NCBI RefSeq assembly: GCF_000143415.4
Contig: NW_003314276.1
Coordinates: 445,313 to 485,312 of the forward strand
Direction: 5' to 3'
DNA: 40,000 bases
DNA from: Selaginella moellendorffii
Lineage: Eukaryota > Streptophyta > Lycopodiopsida > Selaginellales > Selaginellaceae
Below are positions 9,499 to 21,167 of the stretch, piece by piece. Both the position numbers and the translations under genes were made by a program. Under the pieces are notes generated by a model, which made no database searches, was not told where the DNA came from, and saw only the letters and a list, made by a program, of their open reading frames with translations. How positions within the stretch are numbered: the first letter of the stretch is position 1; every line of letters begins with the position of its first letter.

Positions 9499-10830
9499 GC
9501 TGGGAACTCCGTGTTAGGAACTAAATCTCAAGACCTTGGTCTAAAACACTGCTCAAGAATTGTATAGCTCTCACACCAAGAGTACATGCCTCACTCATTA
9601 TATCCTGAGCTTCATTTGCCTTAGTACTTGCCATTTTCCTAGAAGAAATTGCTAGCCTGCTTCAGCCACAGTAAGCTTCATCTCACGCATGGGATGTTCA
9701 AACAGAGAAGCAGGCTATTATGCCTCAAAAAGCAAACCTTTGCCCCAATTTATTGCATCACATTTGAGACACTGATGCTAGCAATGTGTGCCTGTCCTTC
9801 ATTTGATGGACCATGTTAGAGGTGCTGGAGAAAGATATCAGTGACCTGTTGGGAGCATGATAAGAGTAGTCATGCTCATGACATCAATGCTTTGAGCACA
9901 ATGCTAGAAGCAGTGGCTCCTGTGTCACCTCACACCATAACTGGGACAAGCTCTCATTAAGAAGCAAGAGTGATTGTCACCCTGAGGCTCAAGAACACTC
10001 ACACTCAGCACCCACTGCTCATCTCCTCTGTCCTCTAAGCATGAACCACTTTGTCACATCAGCACTTAGTCCTAACGGCGTGACCTTAGCCCATTTCAAT
10101 GTCAACAAAGCACATCTTCAACTGTTTCCAGGGTTCCGATGGCACGAGCACCAAACTTCAAAACATAATACTTGTTTAATCTATTTGACAAGTAAACCGT
10201 TAGGAGCAAGATGTTTTAATTTATTTGCAAGGTCAACATTGCGACACTCCCATGTACAAGCATGATTAAGAAGCCCTGATCAAATGCAGTACGAGGCACC
10301 ATATCAGATGATTGAATTGAGACGAAGAATTTCTGTGAGAACCACTGAGGTTGTCACTAGTGGACGTTGGCTGCATGAGGTGAAGTGTTTCGTTATTTTA
10401 GGATCCAGATCGAGGCACCTTTGCAACTAATATGCCAGGCTCCAAGAAACCATTTTGTAAGTATGATGGTACATGCTTGAGGTGTTTTGAATTGAGACAA
10501 GTAGGCGTTTCTACAAGCCTTTCTTTCGCGTAACATGGTCAAAAAGCACAGCTTGTTTATACTCGTGTGTTGGAATCTGCAAGGAACTATCAAGCTACAT
10601 GAAATTCAAAGATGGACATACTTCAGTCCTCGTAGAGTTATCCCCTGGATCCATAGCAGCATGGACCTACACAAATACATTCTTCCAGTGATCCTAAAGA
10701 AGTAAAATGTAAGGAATTTCTTACATTCAACATCTTTCGGTCCTTTTTGCTTTTAAACATTACACCAGCATCGCCTTCTGCAACGACCTATGGTCAATAA
10801 ATACCATAACTTAGTAATAGAAGTTTATCC
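9499..10830. other. Intergenic, no recognisable gene
   Basis: The region lies between the Harbinger element and the 3' end of CFAP299. It holds only short frames (10041-10265 plus, 10393-10593 minus, and a 37-codon minus frame at 9521-9634) with no recognisable domain and no convincing splice partners. The last few hundred bases should include the CFAP299 3' untranslated region and polyadenylation signals, which I cannot pinpoint. Confidence 0.5.
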
Positions 10831-11733
10831 TCATCTTGCCTGAAAATTCAATGACGAGTTTTGAAATGTTTGCAGCGTAGTCCTGTAAAATAGTTTTAGT
10901 AAGGTACGGTTTCATAACTACAATATCTTATACCAATTATAATATGACAGGTCAAATAGTGCGGGAAGAAATCGCTTTTTGAGTTCGAACACTGGCTCCA
11001 AATCTTCAGTTCGTATTCTTTCCCCGTAATCAACATATCCTGAAATCTTCTTGCCCAGAATATTTTGACTTGGAAACGAGAATAAACAAACTTATGTTGA
11101 CTTACTTCATGGCCCTTCGCATTGAAGTCTCGAATGTAGACAATTGTCTGTGTAGTTTGAAAGTCACAATTCTAGCAAAACACACAGGAAAAAGGATCGT
11201 TTGGTACCGATAATGTTCCGTTTCTAATTGGAATCTCTCTCTCTGCCAAAGCTTGAAGCACTGGGAAGCCTGAGAGATCCTTCCCAGATGAAAAGATTTT
11301 CTTGGGAACCTTTTTTAAGGCCTACAAAGACAGCATCTAAAATCATTAAGGAAAGCTAAAAATACATGTGTGTACCAGTAACCGTGCTTGCTCCGCAGCT
11401 TCCTTCTGAGCAACAAACTGACTTCTAGTCATAATTTCTGCGTTGCTTCGATAGCTGATTAAAATTATTACATGATTGAGAATCTTAGGGGCAGAAAGAT
11501 CTTCCTACCCAAGCTCGATTAGCTTTCTTGCTAGATCTATGTCCTCGAGGTAAAAGAGGTCGGTTGCAGATATTTGGCTGTCCAGATATTCTTCATAGCT
11601 GAAAAGGGTTTTCAAGTAAAAAACAAGAATCTGGAAATATTTACGTGGTAAATGATTGTATAATTGTGTCTCCCATAGACCCCGCAAAAACGGGCATAGT
11701 CACCGTGGCTCGTCGTCTTAAAGAAGTTGCCAT
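10831..11733 (-). CDS. CFAP299: CFAP299, cilia- and flagella-associated protein 299
   Basis: CFAP299 (C4orf22 family) is a conserved protein of motile cilia and flagella. Seven exons can be joined in phase: 11733-11645, 11598-11509, 11454-11376, 11321-11208, 11147-11106, 11046-10934 and 10882-10831, giving 192 aa (the animal protein is about 230). All six introns are GT-AG, 46-60 nt. Family landmarks in order: [99 protein letters not shown] and LSYYNW near the end. The start is the ATG at 11733, giving about 30 residues before YEEYL, close to the family norm. For exon 5 the acceptor at 11148 is preferred because the alternative leaves a 36-nt intron. No damage is seen. In plants the gene is expected only in lineages with flagellate sperm. 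Confidence 0.9.
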
Positions 11734-12759
11734 TTGACTTGCTGTTCACGCCGAGTGTAACCTAGGAATTGTTAGTGATTCGAGTCGTGAACTGCAGATA
11801 CGAAGACGGGGATAGCCCTAATGACAACCTCGATTCCTGTAATTAAAAGAGAGTGCCAAGTCACCCCGTGAAGAGTCGTTGTTGTTCAAAATGAAACTAT
11901 CTGAGCTCCCAGCTGTTCTGGGAAAGTAAAATACTTTCTTGCCTGCCATGGCTATCGAAAACACATTCAATCGCCCAAAAACACTAAAAATTCAGAGAAG
12001 ACGGCTAGATTACTCGTGATTCGTTCGTACACATATACAACCATAGCTCGCAGTTTTTGTTTTCTGGTCTCATTCATTCACTGGAGCTGGAGAGAATTAT
12101 ATTTGATTGGACTCTTTGAGACGTGACCCGGAAGGCCTGATAAACCTCTGGGAACCGCAATTGTGCTAAAGATATCAGGCGTCACAATGGCTTTAAAATA
12201 TCAGTGACAGACTCAAAGCACTTCCAAGAACTTTCCAACTTTATGCTTGAGAGAGAAGGCTTGTGAGGCCTGATGAGAGTCCTCTCCACCTTTCACCATT
12301 TCCACCCAGGAAGTACATGCTTACCACCAAGAATGAAGTTCGTGAATGCACTCTATGCTTACACAGTCAACTCTTTGCAAAATCTGGTATCCATCTTTTT
12401 GAAGTTTCTAGAGTACAATGCAAGGCCTGGAGCTTTATAGTGAACTCAAGAGAAGACATCGATAAGTGTTTTGGATTGAAAAGAGAGGTCTTTCTCGGCA
12501 TAGAAAGCAGAAAGCTCTCCCAAGTTTGACACCAATGGGAGGCCAACATGACCCAACTTCAGTTTTGCTAAAGGAGACGGCACTAACGGTAATAAATGCC
12601 TGACGATCTAGAAGTTTGCTAAAGAATGTTGAAGCTCGCCTCATCTTTGAAGTAAATCTCAAATTTACCTCATGTTGAGCTTCAAGCATTCGACGCTGCA
12701 GAATTAATAAAATATCACGGAAGATCTATCTCCAAGATTTGATTAGCTGAAACTCTTAC
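11734..12759. other. Upstream region of CFAP299; no further gene recognised
   Basis: It should contain the CFAP299 promoter and 5' leader. A short minus-strand frame starts with the ATG at 11949 (MAGKKVFYFPRTAGSSDSF, about 43 codons) in good start context. It could be an upstream open reading frame or chance. Between 12240 and 12690 several short frames occur on both strands without recognisable domains. Confidence 0.4.
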
Positions 12760-14257
12760 CTAAGAAGCATCCAGCCATCGAATTAAACTCTTGAGCTCTA
12801 GATCACCACAAAAATGACCGCATTCCCAATGACCAGTTGCTAAGCACATCTTCACCTCCATTTTGGTCCAGAAACCCACAGAAGGCTCGCTGCAAAAGAA
12901 AAAGAAAAAGAAAAACTGTAGAACTCACTAGACAAAACTGGCCACGATCAGTACAGCTGTGCACTCAGCCTTTCGTCTATGGTCGCCAGCAAGAACGAAG
13001 CTTTTTCGCTGAGCCAGGTTACTCCGGTGGCCGCGCCAGTGAGCCTGACTGACCCTCTCACCTCGTCCCTAGCTGGCAGATTGTCCGTAACTGAAAGCAT
13101 AAGACATAAGCACCTGGAATGGAAATCCAATGAGTTTACCCTTCATACTAGACAAGCATGAAAAATATCTTCCTGCATGGTGAGCCATTAGTGGTTAATT
13201 ATCCGTGAATATGAAAGATATTACCTGTACACAGCCACTTTTTTGTTAAATCAACCTCCAAAACTTTGCCACCAATATGATTGCTTAAAGTCGCCAGCCT
13301 CGGACACCTGATGGAAAAAATTAAATTTTGCGAGAAAAACAGAACCAGCAATACCTGACTAGCACTAATTGTGCAGTCTTTCTCGCCCGAGGTAAGACGC
13401 TTATCTTCATTGCAACAGAACATCAGCAACCAGAGAAAAAAGATACAGCTCGTGAAGATATTACTCCAACCACAGCTTCATACATTTCCTGCTTGTCGAA
13501 TGTTTCTTGAACCATAGGACCCTGTAATCCTCGAGATGATTTGGAGTGATGATCAAGTTCTCAGTCACCAGCCCAAAAATGATCATGTTCGAACATAATG
13601 TAAGACATTGATCATCAGTCATTGTAACCTGTAAGACATAAGAGTTCAAGCTGTGCCAACTTATGAGAACAATGCAAAGCTGAAAAACTGTGATGAACGA
13701 ATTTACAAAGATCCTGAAGTCAGGCCTAATGCAAACTCCGTCCTTTTCATGACTTGAAATCTAACACCTGAGAACATAAAGAGACAAAGAGCCATGATCT
13801 CTGCCATGCTTGGGAAGTACGATTATAGTGGGTGTCATCACCGAGCCACTGGTGAGAAAATATGGCAAAAGAGACTTTCTCGGGAAACAAACAACATAAC
13901 AGCTGTAAAGGAGAGAACAGCTTCCAAATGGCTAGTGTGGTCATGTTTGAAACGCTAACCTGTAGGCACACACAAAGAAAAAGTGAAGAATGCAGAGAAT
14001 TATCCAAGAGTCTTTATGCTTGAACTTAACTCATTACCAATTATCTTCAGCAACATCTCTATCAGGACGAGGGTTGTGTAGAAACAATGAAGTTTCTAGA
14101 GGTTGCCTTGAGAATGAGTTAGACAGATAGCTCGTCCTGATCTAAGCAAAAAAACGCTGTCGAATGAGAAAGAATATAGAATTACCTGCTGATTGATGTG
14201 GTGTCCATCATTCCCTTCTTCATTGTCTTTGTGTGCCGATATTAAAATTTCTGCCAT
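12760..14257 (-). CDS. Unidentified multi-exon gene candidate (minus strand)
   Basis: I cannot name a family. Several exon-like blocks with GT-AG borders occur in order. The first starts at the ATG 14257 (MAEILISAHKDNEEGNDG), followed by a donor at 14188. The next holds SYLSNSFSRQPLETSLFLHN. A further block reads GPMVQETFDKQEMYEAVV (about 13510-13440). Another reads KISVLPRARKTAQLVLV and joins in phase to CPRLATLSNHIGGKVLEVDL and TKKWLCTG (to about 13228). A later block contains GVTWLSEKASFLLATIDERL, and a last one MEVKMCLATGHWECGHFCGD up to a stop at 12762-12760. Some blocks resemble beta-propeller (WD40-like) strands, but no WD signature is clear. I could not make every intron phase agree, so the model may be incomplete or the gene partly decayed. 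Exon borders given here are tentative. Confidence 0.33.
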
Positions 14258-17200
14258 TTCTCTAGAACTATTAGTTCAGCTGCAAGCTTTGCAATTAAGT
14301 AAACTCTACCTCTTTCTACTTGTTCTCAGTTGTGTTTTAGAAAAAAAGAAAGAAGCAGATGTCTACATCTTAACTTTTTCAAAGCTACTTACAGTCTGCC
14401 AATCCACGAAGGGATGTCACTACAATGTCTCTTTTCTACTTGGATTTTACTCTCTCAGCTTGCATCCCACACTGAACAAGGTGTTCTTCACAGGAGGTCG
14501 AGATTCTGCATGCTGCATGCAGGACATGGCTTTGTCTTCCTGATTTTATATGAAGTTCAGCAATCCAAGCAAGAAGATGCTGATCTTCATCCTAGATGAA
14601 CCTGGAACAGTAACCATGCAACACAAAAGAGAAAGTCTGAGAATAGCATAGTCAAATGAGAGTTCTGGCAATGGTGGAATAAGAACATAGATATCATAAT
14701 CCAGTAGTAAATAACAAAGATAAAGAGGTTTAGGTTTGCCTGGACTATATTACATCTCTTTCTGGTTCCTCACCACCCAACCACTTCAAGCTACCTCAAA
14801 AGCTCCACCATGCCACCGCTCCTAATGTGAGACTCTATAGTAGGTTAGGTATCAGCATTAGAAGAATAATGATGTGGTAAAATTTGGCACTTAACAATTC
14901 ATCCCTTCTATCCCAAGGATGAGTTGAATTGGTGATCACTTTTTATAGGGAACTTTACTCAAACTCCTGGTCCGTCATCCAAAGCCTTATACATCAAAGA
15001 GTCACTGGGCTCTTCACTCCAAGATAGCACACTTTCAACTCACTTACATAAAATATTGGATGAATCTTCACACTGATCTAATAAGTTGCATTATCAATGT
15101 GCTCCAACACTTTATATAAATCAACATATCAGTGAGAAAGTTTGTCACTCTTCCCACTTTCCAAAGGCACTAAGATGTTTTAACACTCACTTGACAAAAA
15201 GACCACTCACACAAAAATGATATATCCCACTTGATATTCCCTACACTGACAATGCTCATTGACAAACTTCTCAACCCTAACCGAAGCATCTTACAAGTTT
15301 CATTTGCACATCACCAGAATCATAATGAGCCAAAGATTGTGGCTTTTGGAATTTATGTAGTTTTTCACAATAAAAGCCACTTAACATGATGGCTTTTTTA
15401 GTCGTGTAATGCTGAAGAGGCTTTTATTATAGTATTCTATAATGGTTTTATCTTTAGATGTGGCATTCGATTATAATTACTTGAGTGAATAGTGGCTTTC
15501 AACAATGACAAATGTATTATGTGTGGATTTACAAACTGGTTATAGCTTAAATAAAGAACATAATATGCTAACAATAAAGATAAATATATTTAAATTAAAA
15601 TATGATCAATATAATGGTATATAATATTTTTATGGATGTGGTAATGGAATATAGAGTTATTGGAAATTCTGCATTCTTAAAGATTTTTTGATTTTATGGG
15701 TCTGTTTGTTATAATTCCTTCTAAGAGACACTATGTGTAAGAGCAAGGTTTAAATCTAAGCTTTTCTATAATTATTATTATATTCTCTAAAATATTAAAA
15801 ATACAAGAGTTTGATATCTATTTTATTATTATATTATTAATGGTTATAAAATTATGATTTAGAGTTATATATTTATGATTTCTCAATATTGAGATTATTG
15901 ATAATGATTAACCTTAAAAATTATAATCATAAAATCTAAAGATAAAATGACTTGTAAAATACTGATGATCCATTTATATTTTTAACACCTGATTTCCTAT
16001 GACTTTTATGAAATCTCTTTGTTATGAGACAACTTTGCTGTAGTTGAAGTTTAACCATTATACTAAAGATAAAGAGAATAGTTTTTATTTATTTCTTCAA
16101 ATTGAAACTACACTTATAATAGTCAGCATTATGTGTGAATCCAGTATTGATTTCCAAATACATAAAAGGAACTTGTGAAATTTTATGTTTGTCATTAGTG
16201 TTATGCAATTATATTCTCTGGCTCTCCCTTCTAGGCTAGGTCAGCAGCACCATCTCTCCTTCTCTCCTAGCAAGATCTCTCTTGGCTGGCACTCTCTCCA
16301 TGGAAGCCATTACTCCACCATGGTGCTGCTTCTCAGCTGTCATTGCTGTGATTAGGTTTGGTTTAGGGGTGTTGATTGCCACAGCAGCAACAGTAACTTT
16401 GCGTCTCCAACTAGAGGCTTAAGTTCTGCAGCCTTGAAGCAATCTTCCACTTCCACAGAGCCTATCCCCTCCACTTCAACAGCCTCATTGCTCATCTGGC
16501 TTCCTATTTTTTATTTATTTTTATTTTTTTCTATGAGCCTCTTCTTGTCCTTTTGGTAAGAGTGGCAGTAAGAAAAACAAGCTTCCGAAGGAAACATGTG
16601 CTTGCTAAGGAGGTCTTCTTAGCTGTTAGAGTAGACCATAGGAAATCACACAAGGCAACTAATCTCCAAGGAAGTATGGAGCAGTACCAGCAGCAAATGG
16701 AAGCTTCAGGTTCTTGATATAGTTCTTTTTATTTTTTTATTTCCAATTTTTAAGATATCACATTGTCTAGAGCTGGAATATTATACAAGAAGGTAATAAT
16801 TAATTTATAGCTAATGGATTTAAGTCCTTGCTCTATATTTTCTAGCTTTAATAGAACCCACTAATAGACTTTATAGAAATTAAAAACATTAGAAGATTGC
16901 TGGGAACTATGATCTATTGAACCAGCATGATCTATTGCTATAATATGACCAAAGTAGGCTGAGGCTGGTTATAGACCCCCTTGTGACATATGGTGATTTT
17001 GCTCTGGTTGTGGGACATGCAATGGAATGGTATCCAATGCTACTTGGTAGCTCTGAAGATCAAGCCATATAAAATTTGAAAAAACAGTAAAGAATATGAC
17101 TTTGAACCTTCATTGTGATAATTGTGTTACTAAAAAACGTTATGGCAAACACAGATATGTAACATGAAATAACAGTGTGTTGCATGGAGCAACAGTAGTG

Positions 17201-20200
17201 TTATTTGTGTTTAGCATTATTTATCAATAAAATTGATCAAATAGAAGTTTATAATTATTTATAAGCACAAGATTAATCTTATTGTATATCAATCATTAGA
17301 TGGTAGAATAAATTAGAGTATACAGGGTGTATTTAGGAAAGTCTATAAATGATAAACATATATATATAAATTATAAATAAAAGACTAATCTTAATGAAAA
17401 ACAAACCACTAGACAGTAGAATATCCCAAATATCAAGGTATATCAACTACCCTTTTCGTTCACATAAGAAAAGAAAAAACAGTTTAGTATTTATAGTACT
17501 TTTTATATATCAAATTGAAAAATTAAAAAAGTAAAGTATAGATTTAAAAAATCACTTAAAAATTATATTTATTCATAAAATAATATCTACAATCACAAAA
17601 ATAAATATTTAGGACTAGAAAACAATATGATAATATAGTCTAGGTGATTTTTCATTCAATAAAGTTAATTTCAATAAAATCCATATTCAGTAGACATGTC
17701 AACCCATAGTAATAAATAAAAATCATTATAGTTCTCAAAGAAAATTACAATTCCACATATTGCATTTTGATATTAAAATAGAAGTAGAGCTGTAATACCC
17801 TTTTTGAGGATATACAATAGAATCTTGTATTATGCTTAAACAAACAGTATCTATTTCCAAATATTTGAAGCAATAATATATTATAAAATGTGTAAAATAT
17901 AAAAAATACAGATTTCTTTATAAATTTTACATTAATATCAAATCATCACAGTTATAACAATCCATACTAGCTAATTGGTTTTTTATGGCTGTAGTGCATG
18001 TGATCATGGGATGAGATTTAGATATATTGTCACCATGGATCCTTAGAACTTTGGGGGATAAATGAAAATAAAATAGCCACTAAAGGCTCTCTCATCAAGC
18101 AATTACCCCTCTTTCCAGTTAGCTTAAGGGGAAAAAGATAAGGTGTGCTACAGTGGCCCTAATCTCAATCGCACTTTTTAATGACCTATTTTACTATATT
18201 TAAAATTATTTGCAATTAAATTGCATTAATTAAAATTGCAATTAAAATTCTTAAATATTTTTTTATCATTATGTGATTATTGTATCATTTCAAACAAGAA
18301 CTATGTCATATTTAAAAATCTTAATACTTTATCATCATTTAAGTAGCTCATTTTTTTATTATAATTCTTAAAAAAGTGGGGTTTCTAGCTCATGATTCAT
18401 CCATGAGTTTCCTTCTTCATCATATTATTAAAATAGTAGAGAAAATTTTAAAAACACTATGACTAATAGTGATAGCCATTCCATAAAGCTTCTATAAAAG
18501 CTTGTTATGTATGTTATGGTTAATGTGAACTTTTGAAATATAAAGATGAATATGAAGTTTTCAAAATTACTAAATAACAGAAATGTATAAAACACACCCA
18601 GTGAATATATATTTAGAAATTTCATGTGGCTAAAACTTCGGTATGCATCAAGAAGTGTTTGTGAAATATGTAATTACCCTAGAGTAACTCAATAACAATA
18701 ATTACTATTAATGGTAATTGTGATCTTATATAGATATAATTAATTCTTTATAATAGGCTCATAACATATAAAGTTTTAGTTGTAAATATAATTAGTTTAA
18801 CAATTTAGTATTTAGCTTTTATATGACAAATTATTATATACTTTTAAACTAGACAATTCTATGTAGTGAATGAATTTATATATATAATTAAAAACTGAAG
18901 ATAAAAAGTTCCATTTTTTAAAATCCTAAAAAGCTTAATATTACTATTTTATGCAAGAGACAATTGAGAAGAATAATTAAATTAACATAACTGGATTAGA
19001 TAAAATAGTGGTAATATTTGCTGAAACTACTAAGAATTAAAGATGAAGTAGGGATAAAGCTGTTTAACTTTTTATATTTAAGCATAAAAGATTAAAAGTT
19101 AAGAAACTTTATTTGATATTTTAAATTTCATATAAGAAATTAGTACTTAATTGATTCAGTGCTATACTAAAATAATTACATATACTTACTTTTATTTTGC
19201 AAAGTGGGAACATGGTAGATATTGAAAATATTATCAAATTAAAAATATAAATGTGGTATGAACTATAATAAATCATATATTCTATAGCTTAAATTAGAGG
19301 AGTTTGAACATCTCTAGCTATTTTCTCTTGTAAATTACTTTTACATTCATCAATAATGTTATGGTCATCAGTGAAATTAATCACATTGAGTTTTTTGTTG
19401 GCTTAGACATAGTCTAAGATTTGTGCAATATCATAAATTTCTAACATTATGTTTACATTATTAAGTTATGCATTGCTACATAAAACATTTAATAAGGTAG
19501 AAATATGACTGCAACAATATTCACACAAGGCTTACACAAACAGACTACAATTTGAAGAAAATATGATTTGTCATCATTTAAATTTATACTATTATTAAAT
19601 CTATGTAGATATCATTCTTGGATTTTCTGATATATTATATTTAGAAAAAAATTGTATCAATGAGACCCTATCTGTCAAGAACTTTTTATATTTTATTTAT
19701 TTCTATTTAAATTTAAGGCTAAGTTATGGAAGCTAAAAACTTATAATAACATATAAATGTAATATTTTAAATATTCTTATTTCACATCATCATTTTCTCT
19801 ATATAAAAACACATACAGAAAGAATTGAACAGGATTTTGAGGTTCGGGTCATCACAAGTCCCTCCATAAAGGATCAATGGCAGGATTTGTTAGTTGCAAA
19901 ACATTAATCTTTATGTCCATCCAAAGCTAATGCTCTAGTTAACATAGAGCATCTATCCACAGCCTCATAAATGATTGGATTGTTAGTCACTTGAGAATTC
20001 ACAGTTTATGATTTTTTTGAGGATTGTGTTGCTCAGAAATCATTGGATTGTGAGTTGGCAAATCCATAAACTTGTCAAGCCGTGTAAAGTATGCTTAGCC
20101 TGATAAAAAGTTCCCATCTCATTATGTCTTGCACTGGCTAGTGACTAAAGAGCCTAATAAAATGCAGTATGGTAAACCATTTTAACAGTTATACATTCTT
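14258..20200. other. Long AT-rich region without recognisable genes
   Basis: Nearly six kilobases with no supportable gene on either strand. Frames such as 14193-14543 (+) and 18428-18625 (-) are chance frames in low-complexity DNA. 16200-16720 is less AT-rich and CT-biased (many CTCTC and CCAC runs) and could be a remnant of an inserted element. A short hairpin, GTGGCTTTT with AAAAGCCAC about 25 bases later, lies at about 15340-15383. Palindromic AATTGCAATTAAA motifs cluster at 18207-18250. Confidence 0.5.
17259..17425 (+). repeat. Imperfect direct repeat, unit about 113 bp
   Basis: Two similar blocks, about 17259-17311 and 17371-17425, share the order ATTATAAg/at, AAGA-TAATCTTA-TG, AT/AA-CA-ACCA/TCA-TAGA and TAGAATA with scattered differences. 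They look like an old local duplication. Confidence 0.4.
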
Positions 20201-20431
20201 ATGTTTAACGCAGTAGAGTTGGGTTTCCCACCACTCTTGACAAAGCTAGCAAGCAACAGCAATGCTAATAACAAAGAGGAGGCCTTGAAGGGCATGGTGA
20301 ACGTGTTTCACAAGGATCCACTGATGAAAACAGCAAGTAGAAAAAGCTGCAAAAGAAAACATTATTTGCGTATCATGAATCAATGTAACCTGTTGTTTCT
20401 CTTATGCAGATCAGGCAAATGTTCTCTTTGA
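20201..20431 (+). other. Short open frame, possible helical-repeat gene remnant
   Basis: The frame begins MFNAVELGFPPLLTKLASNS and continues NKEEALKGMVNVFHKDP, a pattern of amphipathic helices reminiscent of armadillo-type proteins. There is no second exon I can support. It could be a decayed exon or chance. No function is proposed. Confidence 0.25.
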
Positions 20432-20662
20432 CTTTGAGACGTTACATTTTGGTGTAACTGGAGGAATTGCTTTGGCCACCCACCTATCTTGAGGCAGACA
20501 AGTTTAGTAAACCTTGTCACTGCTAGAACGAATCAACAAGCAGAGGAGAAAAAAAGAGCCAGAGCCACCTCTACTGCTCAACATCTAGACTTTCTGTACA
20601 CCTGTTTTTCTTTGACTTTGAGACATTATATTTGCAATAATACGAGGAATTGCGTTTTTCTT
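20425..20662 (+). repeat. Imperfect direct repeat about 180 bp apart
   Basis: TCTTTGACTTTGAGACGTTA at about 20427 recurs as TCTTTGACTTTGAGACATTA at about 20610. Each is followed some 25 bases later by GGAATTGC followed by a T-rich run. This suggests a local duplication with diverged interior. Confidence 0.5.
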
Positions 20663-21167
20663 TCCCAACTCGCTCGTGCATTTATCGTGATTTGTTTATG
20701 CAACCATGCCAGGTCAAGGGATCGGCAGAAATTATGAGGAATCAGAAAAATAAAGTATAAGAAAGTGAAAGCAATTTAAGGAATAGAAAATCGGGGTTCT
20801 TTCTAAGAAAGAGAGTTGGCTATGGTGGCTCTGCGAGATTTAGCTGTAGCTTCTACTTGCACTGGCTTTCTAGGATGTCAGTGAAGAATAACAAGGTGCA
20901 TCCATTGATTTTATAGAAAATTTGATAAATTGTACTTCGAAAGGTCTCCAAAGATGATAGAATCCTTTAAAGTCGAAAAATCCATGACGATGAAATTGAG
21001 TGTGTTAACTGGAACTGCGGGAAGAATAACCATTTTGCAAGCAGCATGCCTTGACATGGTTTAAAATCTTCTTGAAATAAAAAAACCTTTCTGTTGATTG
21101 TGTGAATTGTGTAGCTTCTCAGCTTAATATACGATTTTTTTTCATTTAATTTGATGCAAATGTAATT
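20663..21167. other. Intergenic, 3' side of CFAP65
   Basis: No gene is visible. The segment next to 21168 should carry the CFAP65 3' untranslated region (minus strand); candidate A-rich signals occur around 21060-21145, but no single site stands out. Confidence 0.4.

Noticed and set aside
9521-9634. 37-codon minus-strand frame starting MASTKANEAQDIMSEAC, as a transposase N-terminal exon
   Set aside because: It lies outside the right terminal repeat and ends in a stop without a donor leading to the transposase frame.
11171-11208. 36-nt intron before CFAP299 exon 5
   Set aside because: An acceptor 24 bases further on keeps the frame, gives a 60-nt intron like the others and fits the family alignment better.
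11645-11760. Alternative minus-strand frame over CFAP299 exon 1 ([16 protein letters not shown])
   Set aside because: It overlaps the CFAP299 frame that joins in phase to six further exons; no partner exon supports the other frame.
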